The position numbers were made by a program, and so were the translations under genes. Of a DNA stretch of 64,000 nt, positions 53,265-64,000 are shown one piece after another. How positions within the stretch are numbered: position 1 is the stretch's first letter; every line of letters begins with the position of its first letter. Under the pieces are notes generated by a model. It did not search any database. It saw nothing but the letters and a program-made list of their open reading frames with translations, and was not told the origin of the DNA. Source of the stretch: Bemisia tabaci (taxonomy: Eukaryota > Arthropoda > Insecta > Hemiptera > Aleyrodidae); contig NC_092793.1 of NCBI RefSeq assembly GCF_918797505.1, forward strand, positions 63,731,660-63,795,659. The letters are read 5' to 3'.

Positions 53265-54960
53265 AGGGTGCGGCATATTTTTTGACTTTTGAAATTTTAC
53301 GGTGTCTCATCATCAATCCGTTCGAAATCGTAAAAAAGCATCCCGAAATCAATCTCAGCTCTAAATTCGAATTTTAAGAGGTCGCGCAAACGCTCTCAAA
53401 ATTCGAATATTCTTTAATTTTTGGATAATTAATGCCTATTGGCTGGATCTTTATGAATAAAATTAAAATTAAACGAAGCCTATTTTTTCTGTGATAAGTG
53501 GAGACCTTATCTAGCAGAATATTACAGTAACAATAACCACCTACCACCAACTACCTCAAATTAAAGGTACCGCGAGCTTTGTACTTGGCCCTGCAGTGCC
53601 GCGCCGCCGCCGCCGTCACTGATGCGGGTAGGAGTGGTGCGGAGGCGCAAATCATTTGAACTTCCTGGCTTTTTAATTATGAAATTTCTCTGGAATGCAG
53701 GTCCATAAGAATCTCCTCAGTATCTTCTCCATCGGTGTATGTTACAATTTGTAATGACCCGTCAGTCAAAAATTCAAATTATTTATGTATTTTTATTGTA
53801 AAACTGTATGCTAAATATTGGTTCACTGCCCCTTTGTCCAAAAAAGCTCCCCAAAATTATTTAATTTTTTTAAAGAATATATTAGCTTTCGACTCCATAA
53901 ATACCACAATTAGCAAAAATGCTGCATCAAAATTTCTTTGGTATTTATAGGAGGAACTAGTAAGTTTAGCTTTATTTGATGAAACATTGCCTCTTAGCGT
54001 AAAGAAGTCCATGGCAGAGTCAGTACTTAAATCTGCCAAGAACAAAGATAAGCGATTAAAAAAGGCAGAAACAACATCTAAAGATCTAGAAAATATAAAA
54101 GATATGGATTTGCCGTTCTTTGTTACAGCTAATAGTTTAAATTTTGTCAAAATTTTAAACATACCATACACTTTTTTAAGCAAAAGTCCGAATGAATAGC
54201 CTGATCTTCAGGATTTTCAAGCAGGTTACAAAGCAGTGACAAATTTGAAAGTTACTAATGACAACGCCAAGCTAGGTGGAATTACTGGAAATGAAGATCA
54301 GAGGCAGTTTATGCTAAAAATTTTCACGGAGCATAGAAAGGCGTTTCCAACCCCAGCCATAAAGTTTTTTTAATCGAATAAAAGTTCGTCTTACTCATGC
54401 TTAATAAATGAACATCTAAAATTTCCAACTCATATATGTCATTCATTCTCAAACCATGTTATGTATCAACTTGACGCTGAAAAAAATCAGGAAGGGAACT
54501 TCAAATAATGTTTAATAAATGCCAAAAACAAAGTGATATTGTGACATTACTTGGGTGATCTACACCTTGAATAATGTCCTGCGCCCTGTGCGCACTAGTG
54601 GGTCTTAAATCAGTGATGCTGCCGCTTCACCGGAGCATCGTTTATTTGGAGCCTCCCCCCCCCTCATCTATTTACTTGGAGTGTTACATGATCTATTGAT
54701 GATACAGATTACTCAATAAAGCCACATAGTTTTCGGGTACTGGATTGGGACCCATGTTTATTTTAATATCCCGTTCGTTGAAAATTCCTCTAAAACTAGA
54801 AAAGCTCATAACTTTCAACCATTTGCGCGACCTCTAAATATTCGAATTTTGGGCTGAAATTGGTTTTGGGATGGTTTTTAATGATTGCAAACCGATTAAT
54901 GATGAGGCACCATAAAATTTCAAACCTCTTTTTTTTACCTCATATAAGCCGCAGCACCCT
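53265..54960. mobile_element. 1.7-kb TIR element inside the 5' LTR
   Basis: The ends AGGGTGCGGC and (reverse complement) AGGGTGCTGCGGC open inverted repeats of about 130 bp. Both arms share TTGAAATTTTA.GGTG, CTCATCAT.AATC and GAGGTCGCGCAAA. It holds the broken frame described at 53735-54373. The LTR halves on either side show no clean duplication. Confidence 0.75.
53735..54373 (+). pseudogene. Broken ORF of a multicopy uncharacterised arthropod family
   Basis: One frame of 213 codons interrupted by two TAG codons (53948-53950 and 54197-54199). Landmarks: SKFLWYL, then EELVSLALFDETLPLSVKK, a Lys-rich hinge, DLPFFVTANSLNFVKILNI, then VTNDNAKLGGITGNEDQRQ and FMLKIFTEHRKAFPTPA. From memory, this order resembles the C-terminal half of proteins that recur in many copies in arthropod and cnidarian genomes with no known function (pattern EELV.L..F....L..K, then VND.AERGV, then ..EHRK.FP). 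It sits inside a TIR element, so it may be that element's own relic. Confidence 0.45.
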
Positions 54961-55632
54961 GAGGATGCATGGACCTGGCAGCGGTTCGGCCTTGATAGGC
55001 CGCCAGTTTGACCGGCATGCGGCATGGATATAGCAATCTTTTTACCTGATTGAGGTAAAGATTTGAAACTTGAAGGATGCTCCTAGGTCAAAGGAAGATA
55101 CTTCTATTCCCCGTCCCTCAAATTTTTTTCAAGGGGCCCCTTTGGGGGGCAACGGACTCTAACTTTTCTTCAAATGGGAAGACCCCTCTTATGATAGATA
55201 CCTCATTTGGAAGAACTCAAAGAAAAAAAACTTTTTGCCCAAATGTGAAGTCGATACCTCAAACCTTTTCAAAATGGCGCCCGGTTAGAATGGCCGTATT
55301 TTAGCCTCTCAGTTTTTTGCCGATGGATTTGCCTGAAATTCGGTATTAAGAGGCATTTTCTCACGAGAAAAACGAATTTAATGTTAGACTTTTTTGAAAA
55401 TTAACACTTTTTCTTAAAATCGCGAGTTCAAAATAGCCGAAAATAAGTTTAGTAGAAATCTAATTTTTAATTATTTTTTTATCATGTCAAAATACTTCTG
55501 GATTGAAAGATTTAGGTAAATCAACGATCAAAAAACCGAGGTCTCAATTTTTGACCATTTTGAAACGGTTTGAGATACTGACTCCGGGTTTGCAAGATTT
55601 GTTTCTTTTTTCATGCTCTTTCAAATGATGTA

Positions 55633-55809
55633 CAGTCGGCCCTGCTTAATTGGGACACATCCGTCCTGGGCGGTTTTGTCCGGATTAAGCGGGTGTCCCG
55701 ATAAAACGAAGTATATAACATGTATTTAAAAGATTCCGTCCCGAGCAATTTTGTCCCAATAAAGCGGTTGTCCCTATTAACCGGTGTCCCAATTAAGCGG
55801 GGCCGACTT
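55633..55809. mobile_element. Small MITE with CAGTCGGCCC ends
   Basis: CAGTCGGCCCTGCTTAATTG and GGACACA on the left mirror GGTGTCCCAATTAAGCGG and GGCCGACT on the right, with TA at 55631-55632 and within TTTA on the right. The interior repeats GTCC..ATTAAGCGG-like words. The CAGTCGG... start and TA target resemble pogo/Tigger-type elements. It lies inside the DNA element at 49769-56018. Confidence 0.75.
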
Positions 55810-56834
55810 TATTACAAAAGAGGTCTTCCCATTTTTTTTTAAAAAAAAATTGGAGTCCCTTGCCCCCCCCTCCCTTTCTTGAGGGGACCTCTTGAAAATA
55901 ATAGGGATCCGAAAAGTAGCTCCTCTTGACCCAGAAACATTCCCCAAATTCGGGGGACGTAAGTCTTTACTTCAATTAGGTGAAAAGTTAGAGGAGTGGA
56001 AGAGATTTTTGGATCACCCTTCATATGATTTACTGATGATGAATCGCAAGAGCATGAAAAAAAAAAATCAGGAAATTCAGTTCGATTTCCTCCAAAATGT
56101 TGTGAGAAGAACCATTTCTCAGTACATTACCTCCTTCTTCATAGTTGAAAGTTAAATCCTCTCCCTGTCAGCTTCATGACCTGCCGTTGACCCAGCGACC
56201 ATTTTTGGTATTACAGTATGTATAAAATTAAGGAAAAACGATATGGAAGTTCAGTTCGTTAATGGGGGAAAAGTAGGGTTTTCTATTTGTTATTTACTAT
56301 CTGCTCTTGTGAATGAAAATTAATGAGAGCTGGTGTAACGTTTTGCTAATCGTTCTATCTCTTTTTCTTTCGACCAAGTGATCATTTATCTGTTTCATCG
56401 TGCTGGAAATAATGAGAGAAGCTTTTTGAGTATAAGTTGGCTACATATAGTTTTCCCACAATTTTTCCCTCTAATTTTATGCAACTTTTGAGAGTTGCTG
56501 CAGAACTTCTCTGAAAGAAAAGAAGAAGAAAAGTAGATGGCACCAAGTGAAAACCTCAAGATTTGATCAGCTTAAGTAGTTGAGAGTTCCAGAATTCATC
56601 TTTGAAAATATACATCTGGTTTGTATTTCTAGCACAAGAACAAACGTGACCTGAAAGGTCCACCGCAATCATTTTGTGTAAAACTGCCTTGCCAAGGCTT
56701 ATGAGGAGCTGTTTGGATAATTGCTCACTAGATGGCGCAAGTTCACTTGCCGCCTGTGTCCGTTTGCTCAAGTCCCAGGCTGGTTTTCACGATCTCTCGA
56801 GCTTGGTAGCAGAAAATTCAGGAGGCTGCACTGC

Positions 56835-56872
56835 ACCGAGGATTGGCCCAACAAGGCCAAAACGCGTTTGCA
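56835..56872 (+). repeat. Second hairpin related to the hammerhead-like motif
   Basis: GATTGGCCCAACAAGGCCAA followed by AACGCGTTTGCAG has the GGCC stem, short loop, GGCC and (A)AAACGCG order of the 13660-13725 hairpin read on its minus strand. Here CTGATGA is changed to CGAGGAT, so it could not be active. Confidence 0.4.
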
Positions 56873-59800
56873 GTTGCCTTCCTGAATGGACGTAACTAGT
56901 GTTGCACCGAACAGCATATCTCTTTGAGGGAAAACTGTGCTTATATGAGCTTTTTTCCTCTGTATTGAGATTTTTAGCTGTATGCTGAATTTTAAAGCAC
57001 GTTGGCAAAAAACTCCAACATACTGTCTTACGTATTTATTTAGGGCATATTAAACAACTCTACCTGTAAGATCAGATTGATTGATGTAGGAAACATGATC
57101 CATGAACTTGATTTTATGATTGGTGATCCTAAAAAAGTTTTAAGATTGAGATAAACAATCGTTCCCACAAATATAACTCTTTCATAATTTTTCTCCTTCC
57201 CCGCTGCAATCCTTTTGCTTAAGTGCATAGTTGAAGCAGAAAATTTGTCAAATAGATTTTTTTTGTCTTTCATTCTTTTTTTTAAACTTCTGATTGAATT
57301 CTTACCTTTTTAACTCATGCCTTTAATGAAGTGTCTTAAACAAACAGCACGAGGGGAAACCGAAAAAGAAAAAAAATGAATTAAAAACGACAATTTTCTG
57401 AAACTTGGCAGCAGTTTCCTTGAGCATCCTTGGCTGGATTTCACCGCTAGTAGGTGTGACTAGGAGCTGTGAGCAGTGGCTAGGCCACATTGCAGCGTCT
57501 TACGTTTTGGCAGGACTTATTATTAGTTTGTGCTGCTGTCAAGAGTTGGTCATTTTTAAAAATGGGTCAACTTCACAAGCAATTCTTAGCTCTCTAGTTT
57601 TTTTTCCTCCTTGGTAAAAACACTGGTATCATGTCAACTTTTAGAGTATTTTTTATGAAAAAAATTCGGTATCAAAAACTGAAGTGCAAGTATGATTTTC
57701 TCGCTTTAAAATGTGCCATTTCACCCGAAAGGTCTTTCTGACTACAGGCCGCTGTCAACGGCTAGAACCAATGGAAAAATAGACAAAATTCGCATTCTTG
57801 TGAGTAAGGGTCATTCAAGATCATTTAATTGTCTAGCAGATATCACTGGGTTGCCATAAAGAAATATTCAAAACAATCCTGTGTAAAATTTGGCTTAAAA
57901 TGCGTTGTTGCCAAATTGATGCCCTGTTTGCTATCCATTTGCTCCTGCCGTTACGGCCGCTTGGAGCCGGTTGATGTTCAAACAATAAATCACACTTTAT
58001 AACTCAAAAAAGCACATTTGTCCATTTAAGCTATTAGTGAAGCATATTTCCTGTAAGATTCACTCTAAGGGTTGACAGAGTTAGCTGCGTGTTGCCTGTG
58101 AGATCACTTATCTCAAAAAAATGACGAGCTCACCGAACACCGCTCACGCGAAGTCTCGCCAAAACGAAACAAAACATGCTACGACGTTGCAAGTTTGGCC
58201 AGGTGACTCTTTATAGCTCCTAGTAAAGCCTGAGTAGAGATGAAATTCCAAGATGAACTATCGCCAAGTCACAGTAAAATTCTGGTTTTTTTAGTCCCCC
58301 CTTGAATTTGTCTTCCATTTGGTTTTAATCTGTTATTTTTCAGATTTCCTGCATACCTAATATATAATTACTTTCAGGGGAAAATGAGTTGAATTTTCTC
58401 AAACCATTTTGAAATTATGTGTGTCACATCATCATGTGAGCTGAAATATTATAGAATCATCTCCATAATTAAAAAAAAAAAAAAAAAACACTAAAAAATG
58501 TGGCCCGAACTGTAGGTATGTAACAAAGTAGTAAAATAGTACCAGGTCCACACTATTTTGTGGAAAAAGAATGGCCAAAAAATTCAATAATTTCAATTAT
58601 ATACAGTCAAAAATTTAAGATGTAATGAGTGTGAATGACCAAGCTCACTGATAAGTGTGGTCTACTGATGCGGTCTAAAAAGACCCAGAACGTTATATAT
58701 CTCCTGGCGTGACTTTAGCTTAATATTCCAAAGAATCTGCCTGAGCTAAACAAATGAACACTCTCCTACCTCACTGTGTTTTCGTAAGTTTTATCTGTTG
58801 TTTCTTGGGTACTGAATATAACACAAAACAAAACAAAGCAGTGACAGCATGGACATATACCTACTCTACGTGTTCTAACAAACTGCAAATATTATTTGGC
58901 TCCAGGATATTTGCAAAATCAAGAATTCTTGGTATTCAATTAATTTTGTAATGTTTCACGCCACATTGCTTTTTCATCAGGAAATGTAAGCAAGTGGCAC
59001 AGAGGTCCATGTATTGATGTAACTTGTGGGCCAAAACCAAACAGCAGCTCTCAAGGAGCTGAAAGTACTCTTGTTTCAATGCAAGTTTGCGTTGATACCT
59101 TGCCTCTACATACGTAATATTGAAATTTGTAGCTTGCTGGAAGTTAGAGAGTCCGCTGTTTCCCATTTGAGATTTTGTTTTCTCAGCGTTGATAGTTCTT
59201 GAGAAAAGAACAGGTAAATTTATTATTTTACACGGAAAAATCCACATTTGTAATTTGAGGTAGTATCAATTCTTTTTACCTCTTACATGTGCCAAAACCT
59301 CTCTTTATTTCTTTTATAAACTCCAAAAGGATGACATTTTCTCTATTTTTCTTATACTGATTTGCTTTTCAACTCATTTTCCCAGGTGTGGTGAAGTAAG
59401 TGTGTTACACTGCTAGATTACTCAACTTCTTTTTGGATGAAAATCAGACTTTAGTATTCATGTATGAAGTTGAAGTATAACTTATGCTGGCTTGAAAGAT
59501 TTGCACCTGTTTTTTCTTCTCTTTTAGTTTATTACATGAAAGTAAGGGGTGAAAAGAAATTTTTGGATTATTTTAAGGCCAGGAACATTTTTTACCGTGG
59601 AAACGAGAATTGAGTTTTAATTTATGTTCCTGTGACAAGACCCGTTACACCGTGACATCAACTGGCTGCACTTGGCTGTCAGCTTACTGTAGCTCCACAG
59701 TGTGTCCTGTCAAGTGATGCTATGTTCACATTGATTTCTGAGCTCTCAGTTGAATTGTTTTGCACTGTTTAATTAATGTTCAGTCGGAGCAGTATGGTGT

Positions 59801-59998
59801 CATAAACATTTTTCTCTCAGTGGTCATTTGAAATATGCTTTTTCAAACGTATCAAAAGTTCAGTGCCATATTAGAGTCAGCTACCGAACACTAAAAGAAT
59901 TTCCTCTGCATTTGGAAATTCTCCATTTTGCTCTGTTTTCAATTATTTATTCTCTGATATACTCCAGGCACCTTGTCAACTCTCTTTGATCAAATGGG

Positions 59999-60024
<26 letters not shown>
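59999..60024. repeat. Poly(T) run, 26 bases
   Basis: T26 followed by A6. No retrocopy body was recognised. Confidence 0.5.
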
Positions 60025-60030
<6 letters not shown>

Positions 60031-63000
60031 TTATCTTCAAGCATCAAAGCATTTGAAAAGGAAGGAAAATAATTCAATTGTATTCGGTGGCTGCAGCTTT
60101 TTCTTTCAGCTAAAGTTATACCTTAAATTTGTATGTACGTTTTTGAATTTTTAAAATTTTACGTATGAAACTGGTTCACAAGTAAATGATACTTTCATTA
60201 CCTTTGTCCAATCAGCCTCCAGTACCCTCAGATTTGTCTGCCAGAGCCTCCAGTCAGTCAGAAAAGAGTTCTAATTACCACTTAACATTTCTTATTTACC
60301 AAGTGCATCAGATTGTTGTTTTCAGTATAAATTTTTCCATTGTCCCGAATTTTTCAGTAAATGTGAGGATACTTTGTTCAGTGAAACTTTACTTTTCTTA
60401 ATGAAAGTTGATAGCACTAGTAAAGCAAGATGGGTGAAATCATCATCATCATTTAATATGTCAAAGATAGCATATTTAGATCCATGATTTTTTACTGTCT
60501 TACCTTTCACTCTAGCAGCAGCTCCTTTGTGAAGGAATATCGTTTAGGAAAACAAATTTTCTGCCTATGTTTTCTTATCTTACTTACTTATTTTTCTTTC
60601 TCTGAACATGTGGGAGTCGAAGTTTTTAGTGGAGCTTATATATACCCTTGCCTCAGTATCTTTGCACACTGCTGTGCTGTTCAAAGAGCAATGCTCACTG
60701 CTGAGCTATCTAAAGAAAGATGCCTATTGCCATGCTTTTCAGAAAACGATGCTCTCTGCAATCATGATGTTCGGGCACTATAAAAATTATGCAAAGTGAC
60801 AAGCTGCAAACAGCTTTTCTCTACCATTTTAATCGTAAAATCAGGAATACTAGAGTGAAAATTCTTCTTCAGTTTGTGGCGCCCACAGGAAGGCCAGCCC
60901 AAAAACTCAAAGAAGCACACAACAGAGGAACTTTACCTTGTGCCGTTTTCAAAATATGCTAGCATTATTGTGTGCTGTTCTTTCTTAGCGTGATACGCCT
61001 ACTTACCAGCAATACCTCTAATGCATACTATAGCCGATTCATCGTTGTGAACTTTCGTACAGTATCATTGTGAATCAGTTTCTTAAGTGCCTTGTTCACA
61101 CGATGGCATTCAAATTTTTGAAGAATGCACTTTGAATTATTGTGTACATACACTCTTGTTTGATACAGTTTTTTGATTCAATACTGCCAATTTTATGTGT
61201 GTTATTATTTTTATTTTATTTCTGGTTTTTCTTTTTTCTGTTTCAATTTTGTTTCTGCGTTTCGTTTGGCCCTCGTTGTTCTTCTCTGCATTGATTTGAA
61301 AACTGCGTACCGCCAACTACAAACCGCTTCTTTGATTTGATTGCTCTTCTGCCACTACTCTCCCTCATTTTGTTTGTTAACTTGAATTTTTCTTTGCAAA
61401 TCACTTGTTTCATTTCGTTTTGTAATCTTGCGCCCCAATTAATCGTTCTTCGCAATCTTCACCCCTAAAAAATAATCTTTTTGGTGAGTTCTGCATATTT
61501 ATTTATATTAGTTGATTTATTGTGTCACTGCACCGGATAACAGAAAATTTTCTTGGCTCTAGGCTGCTAGGTAGAAAATTTGAGAAATTCTCACAGTAAT
61601 GTAGTTTTAAACATTTAAATTTGAAAGCTTTTATATTGCACTGATGTTCATCTAGTGCTCCATAAAGTTAGTAGTTCCACAATGATATGATTTTCATATC
61701 ACACTTTACGGTCATAATCATTGAGAGCCCAAAATTTTCTTTTCTCCTACTTGCAATGAGGCAATCTTCACTTTTTGAGCATTAATTCTTTATTTTGTTG
61801 CATATCTTTGCCTTCGTCAATTTCTACTACTTTGAGACAGATGTATTTAAAATGATGCATACTTGAGAGTCATCAATATTGACTTCTAATATTCTCTATT
61901 AGTAAGCAATTTATTTTGTCTCGTCTTTAAAAATATAACATTGGAGAATAACTTCAGTTTAGAATAATAATGTGATAATCGTTGTTTTTTGTTTGTCTTA
62001 ATAAACAAGGAACAAAGAAGGGATATTGTATCTGCAAGTCAAGAAAGAAGGGTGTATGTCAAGTTGCATACTGCATTTTTCATGCAAGACATTTAGCCTA
62101 TGATTGTAAGACCTATGACAAAATTTATACAAAAGTTGACCTAAAATTAAAATGCCTACAAGAACTGTTGTATTTAAAAATTTGGCCGATTTCGCGTTCA
62201 ATTGAGGAATTAAGTGAACAGTTTGTAAGGTTCATTTACCTGCATTCATAAAATGAAATTATATGCGACTCGTCAGATGTAAGCTAAAAAAATTTTGCTT
62301 TCCAGAACGTAAGTTGCATACTGTCCGGCGAGGGTCCCAAGCCTCTCACCCACTCATTCATTTTTTATCCTGGGTAGTCGAACTTGGCGTCCATGCTCAA
62401 TTTCTTTGAGCATAACTTCGGTATCCATCTCGTTTGCAAACCTTTAATTTTCTCTGCCACATCCAACCTCCAAAAACAATAAAGGGCGGGAGAATTAAAA
62501 GTATTAAATTAAGCAAAATATTTTTATGTTTCTTGCATTGTAGGCATTTTAATTATAGGTCAACTTTTATATGTATTTTGTTGACGGTCTAATAATCCTC
62601 AGCAAAATGTCTCGTACGTAAAATACATCATGAGAATGAACGCATTCTGATGAAAGAGAGATTTGTCATTGCAGTTCCATTTAACAGAGCGCATCTTTCT
62701 CGATTAATTGCAGCAAAATTAGTGGAGTAGATCGTTTTATGGTGATTTGATCATAGATTTTACTGACAAATCTTGCAACTTTCATTTTTTGGTAAATGCA
62801 CCCCTCCCCTCCCCCAAACCTTAGCTCAGTACTAAATACTCATTTTCTTAATGGTGAAAAAAAAAAAATTATTTTATTGGTGTACACCCTTTAATTTACT
62901 GTTAGAATTCTCAATTGAAGCAAGAAAGTTTTGCATGGTCACAGGTTTGATACTATCACTGGCATCTTCACGTATTATTCTGGTGGTGCCATGACCTCCC

Positions 63001-63237
63001 CTATAACTTATCTGCCTATCTCTCTTCTGTCAGTTTTGTATTATTAGAACAAGGGTAGGGTATGGGTCAGGATTGTTAAACTATCTCTGATAGGAGACGA
63101 GACCACCAAGTGCGTTTTGTCAAAATTATTTAAATGTGGTGAGGAAGCAATTCTAAAGCAAGTTTGTAAGTGGTGCTTGTCACAGAATTAGGTTTTATTG
63201 GCTGTGGGTGAATTATGCCTCATGGTTGACCCTTATA

Positions 63238-63610
63238 CAGGGTGTTAGAAAAGTCCCCTCCCCTCCCTCTAACTTTTTACCCGATTGAGGTAGAGACTTG
63301 AAACTTGGAGGACGTTCCTCAGTCAAAGGGAGCTACTTTTTAACCCTCATAACATTTTCTGGGGGTCCTTCTTGGAGGAAGGGACGGACCCCATTTTTTT
63401 TATTTTAAAATGAGAAGATCCCTCTTGTGATACCTCGTTCGAAAGAGCATAAAAAGAGAAAACTTTCACGCAAACCCGAAGTCAATATCTCAAACCATTT
63501 TCGAAATGGCCGCCGGTTTAAGTTCCAAGGGACCAAAAATTGGCACCTAGGTTTTTTGTCGATGGATTTGCCTGAAACCTGGTATCTAGAGGTGTTTCTG
63601 TACGAGAATG
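63238..63610. mobile_element. Second copy of the CAGGGTG-type element (one end)
   Basis: TA|CAGGGTGTTAGAAAAGTCC begins a segment that follows the element at 55041 onward: CCCGATTGAGGTAGAGACTTG, GTCAAAGGGAGCTAC, CTCAAACC.TTTTC.AAATGG, TTTTTTG.CGATGGATTTGCC. Similarity fades near 63605. The other end is not seen before the window closes. Confidence 0.7.
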
Positions 63611-63670
63611 AATGAATAAATGAATTTATTCCCGTTTTAGTGCACAATAGGTAACAGCAGACAAATAGGT

Positions 63671-63674
<4 letters not shown>

Positions 63675-63712
<38 letters not shown>
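63675..63712. repeat. Poly(A) run, 38 bases
   Basis: It follows TAGGTAATT. Together with the short unrecognised body at 63611-63674 it may be a retrocopy inserted at the edge of the DNA element. A second A run (about 17) lies near 63929. Confidence 0.5.
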
Positions 63713-63713
<1 letters not shown>

Positions 63714-64000
63714 GAAATAAAACACCCACTAATGACACTTGGCCATTGTATCGGGTGGAGCCTCTTTGTTTGATTTTATTTTGTTTCATTATTCCCCCTT
63801 CTTTTTATTATTTTTTTACCCACTTCCCCCTTGCTTATCACTCATGGAAAATATGAAATTGCCGATTTAACAATTTTGTAGTCAAAACATAACAAGTGTC
63901 CGACAAGTATCAAAGTAGACTTCACAATAAAAAAAAAAAAAAAAAGCCAAACTATCCACTCTCATGGTAAAATTAGCTTTCCACTACTACGGAACGGACA

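Larger units (their letters stand above)
49803..55035 (-). mobile_element. Ty3/Gypsy LTR retrotransposon, internally deleted, 5-bp duplication ATCTT
   Basis: The structure is complete at the ends. The LTRs (49803-50013 and 53138-55035, the latter interrupted) begin TGCTAT and end ATAGCA. ATCTT stands on both sides (49798-49802 and 55036-55040). On the minus strand a primer-binding site starting TGGCGATG follows the 5' LTR after two bases, and a purine tract AAGAGAGGAGGA precedes the 3' LTR. Inside are gag with protease, a stub of reverse transcriptase and the end of integrase. Most of RT, RNase H and the integrase core are missing. The element cannot move by itself. Confidence 0.9.
53138..55035 (-). 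repeat. 5' LTR, interrupted by a TIR element
   Basis: LTR sequence at 53138-53264 and 54961-55035 matches the two halves of the 3' LTR (for example GCTATGCCTCAACGAGGCA and CCGGCATGCGGCATGGATAT). The break coincides with the ends of the element at 53265-54960. Confidence 0.85.
49769..56018. mobile_element. CAGGGTGATCC-type DNA element split by an LTR retrotransposon
   Basis: Its own sequence is 49769-49802 plus 55041-56018, about 1 kb. The left end GGTGATCCAAAAGTCC and the right end (reverse complement GGGTGATCCAAAAATC) are inverted repeats, and the arms continue mirrored through ACCTGATTGAGGTAAAG and the TTCAA.GGG.CCC block. The same family lies at 63238. No transposase is visible in this copy. 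CATATG stands close to both ends, and the TA-flanked CAGGG terminus has decayed. Confidence 0.75.
56019..63237. other. Long stretch without a recognised gene
   Basis: Mostly AT-rich. Possible old repeat patches lie at 56600-56900 and 57400-58250 (GC-richer, no paired ends found). Poly(A) at 58471-58488 and poly(T) at 59999-60024 are the only clear simple repeats. The expected next CanA exon (RKEVIRNKIRAIGKMARVF) was looked for by eye and not found. Confidence 0.35.

Noticed and set aside
54371..55035. LTR-like similarity at 49803 and 54961 first read as two unrelated repeats
   Set aside because: Once joined across 53265-54960 they form the Gypsy LTR with matching ends and ATCTT duplication, so separate repeats are not needed.
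60216..60275. Acceptor-like CAG followed by a PPVPSDLSARASSQSEKSS frame as a late CanA exon
   Set aside because: No resemblance to calcineurin and no donor in the right place.

Overview
The window looks like nuclear DNA of an arthropod, most likely an insect. It is AT-rich, has GT-AG introns and is packed with transposable elements. I infer this from the protein families and cannot name the species. The only host gene I recognise is the calcineurin catalytic subunit A (CanA) on the + strand. Five exons (9702-9841, 16464-16541, 23877-23970, 24774-24900, 29302-29382) join in frame. They encode the second half of the phosphatase domain and the calcineurin-B-binding helix. The 5' exons, the rest of the regulatory tail and the stop codon are not visible. 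A 33-bp in-frame candidate exon lies at 40086-40118. If the gene runs on past the right edge, everything from about 9.7 kb onward lies within its exons and introns.

Layout. 1-1.4 kb: a broken LINE endonuclease and GC-rich sequence. 1427-6716: a Tc1/mariner-superfamily transposon with ~770-bp inverted ends and TA target duplications; its transposase gene is cut by a nested 1.55-kb insertion (3435-4985). 7.6-9.6 kb: two small palindromic elements and a decayed retroelement ORF. 9.7-29.4 kb: the CanA exons, with introns holding MITEs (several with clear target duplications), tandem repeats and a ~1-kb foldback. 29.8-36.9 kb: more MITEs and a nest of inverted repeats (34797-36845). 42429-47963: a near-perfect palindrome with two 2.6-kb arms. 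47971-48755: a smaller foldback overlapping a ~164-bp tandem repeat. 49769-56018: a four-level nest, in which a DNA element is split by an LTR retrotransposon (211-bp LTR, 5-bp duplication, PBS, PPT), the 5' LTR is split by a TIR element, and a small MITE sits in the remainder. 56-64 kb: almost featureless, ending in another element end and a poly(A) run.

There is no operon-like cooperation here. The window is one large-intron housekeeping gene invaded by many generations of transposons. No CRISPR array, tRNA, rRNA or clearly new gene system was seen. The most unusual objects are the 5.5-kb palindrome, which may be an assembly artefact, and the exact nested insertions whose removal restores older elements.
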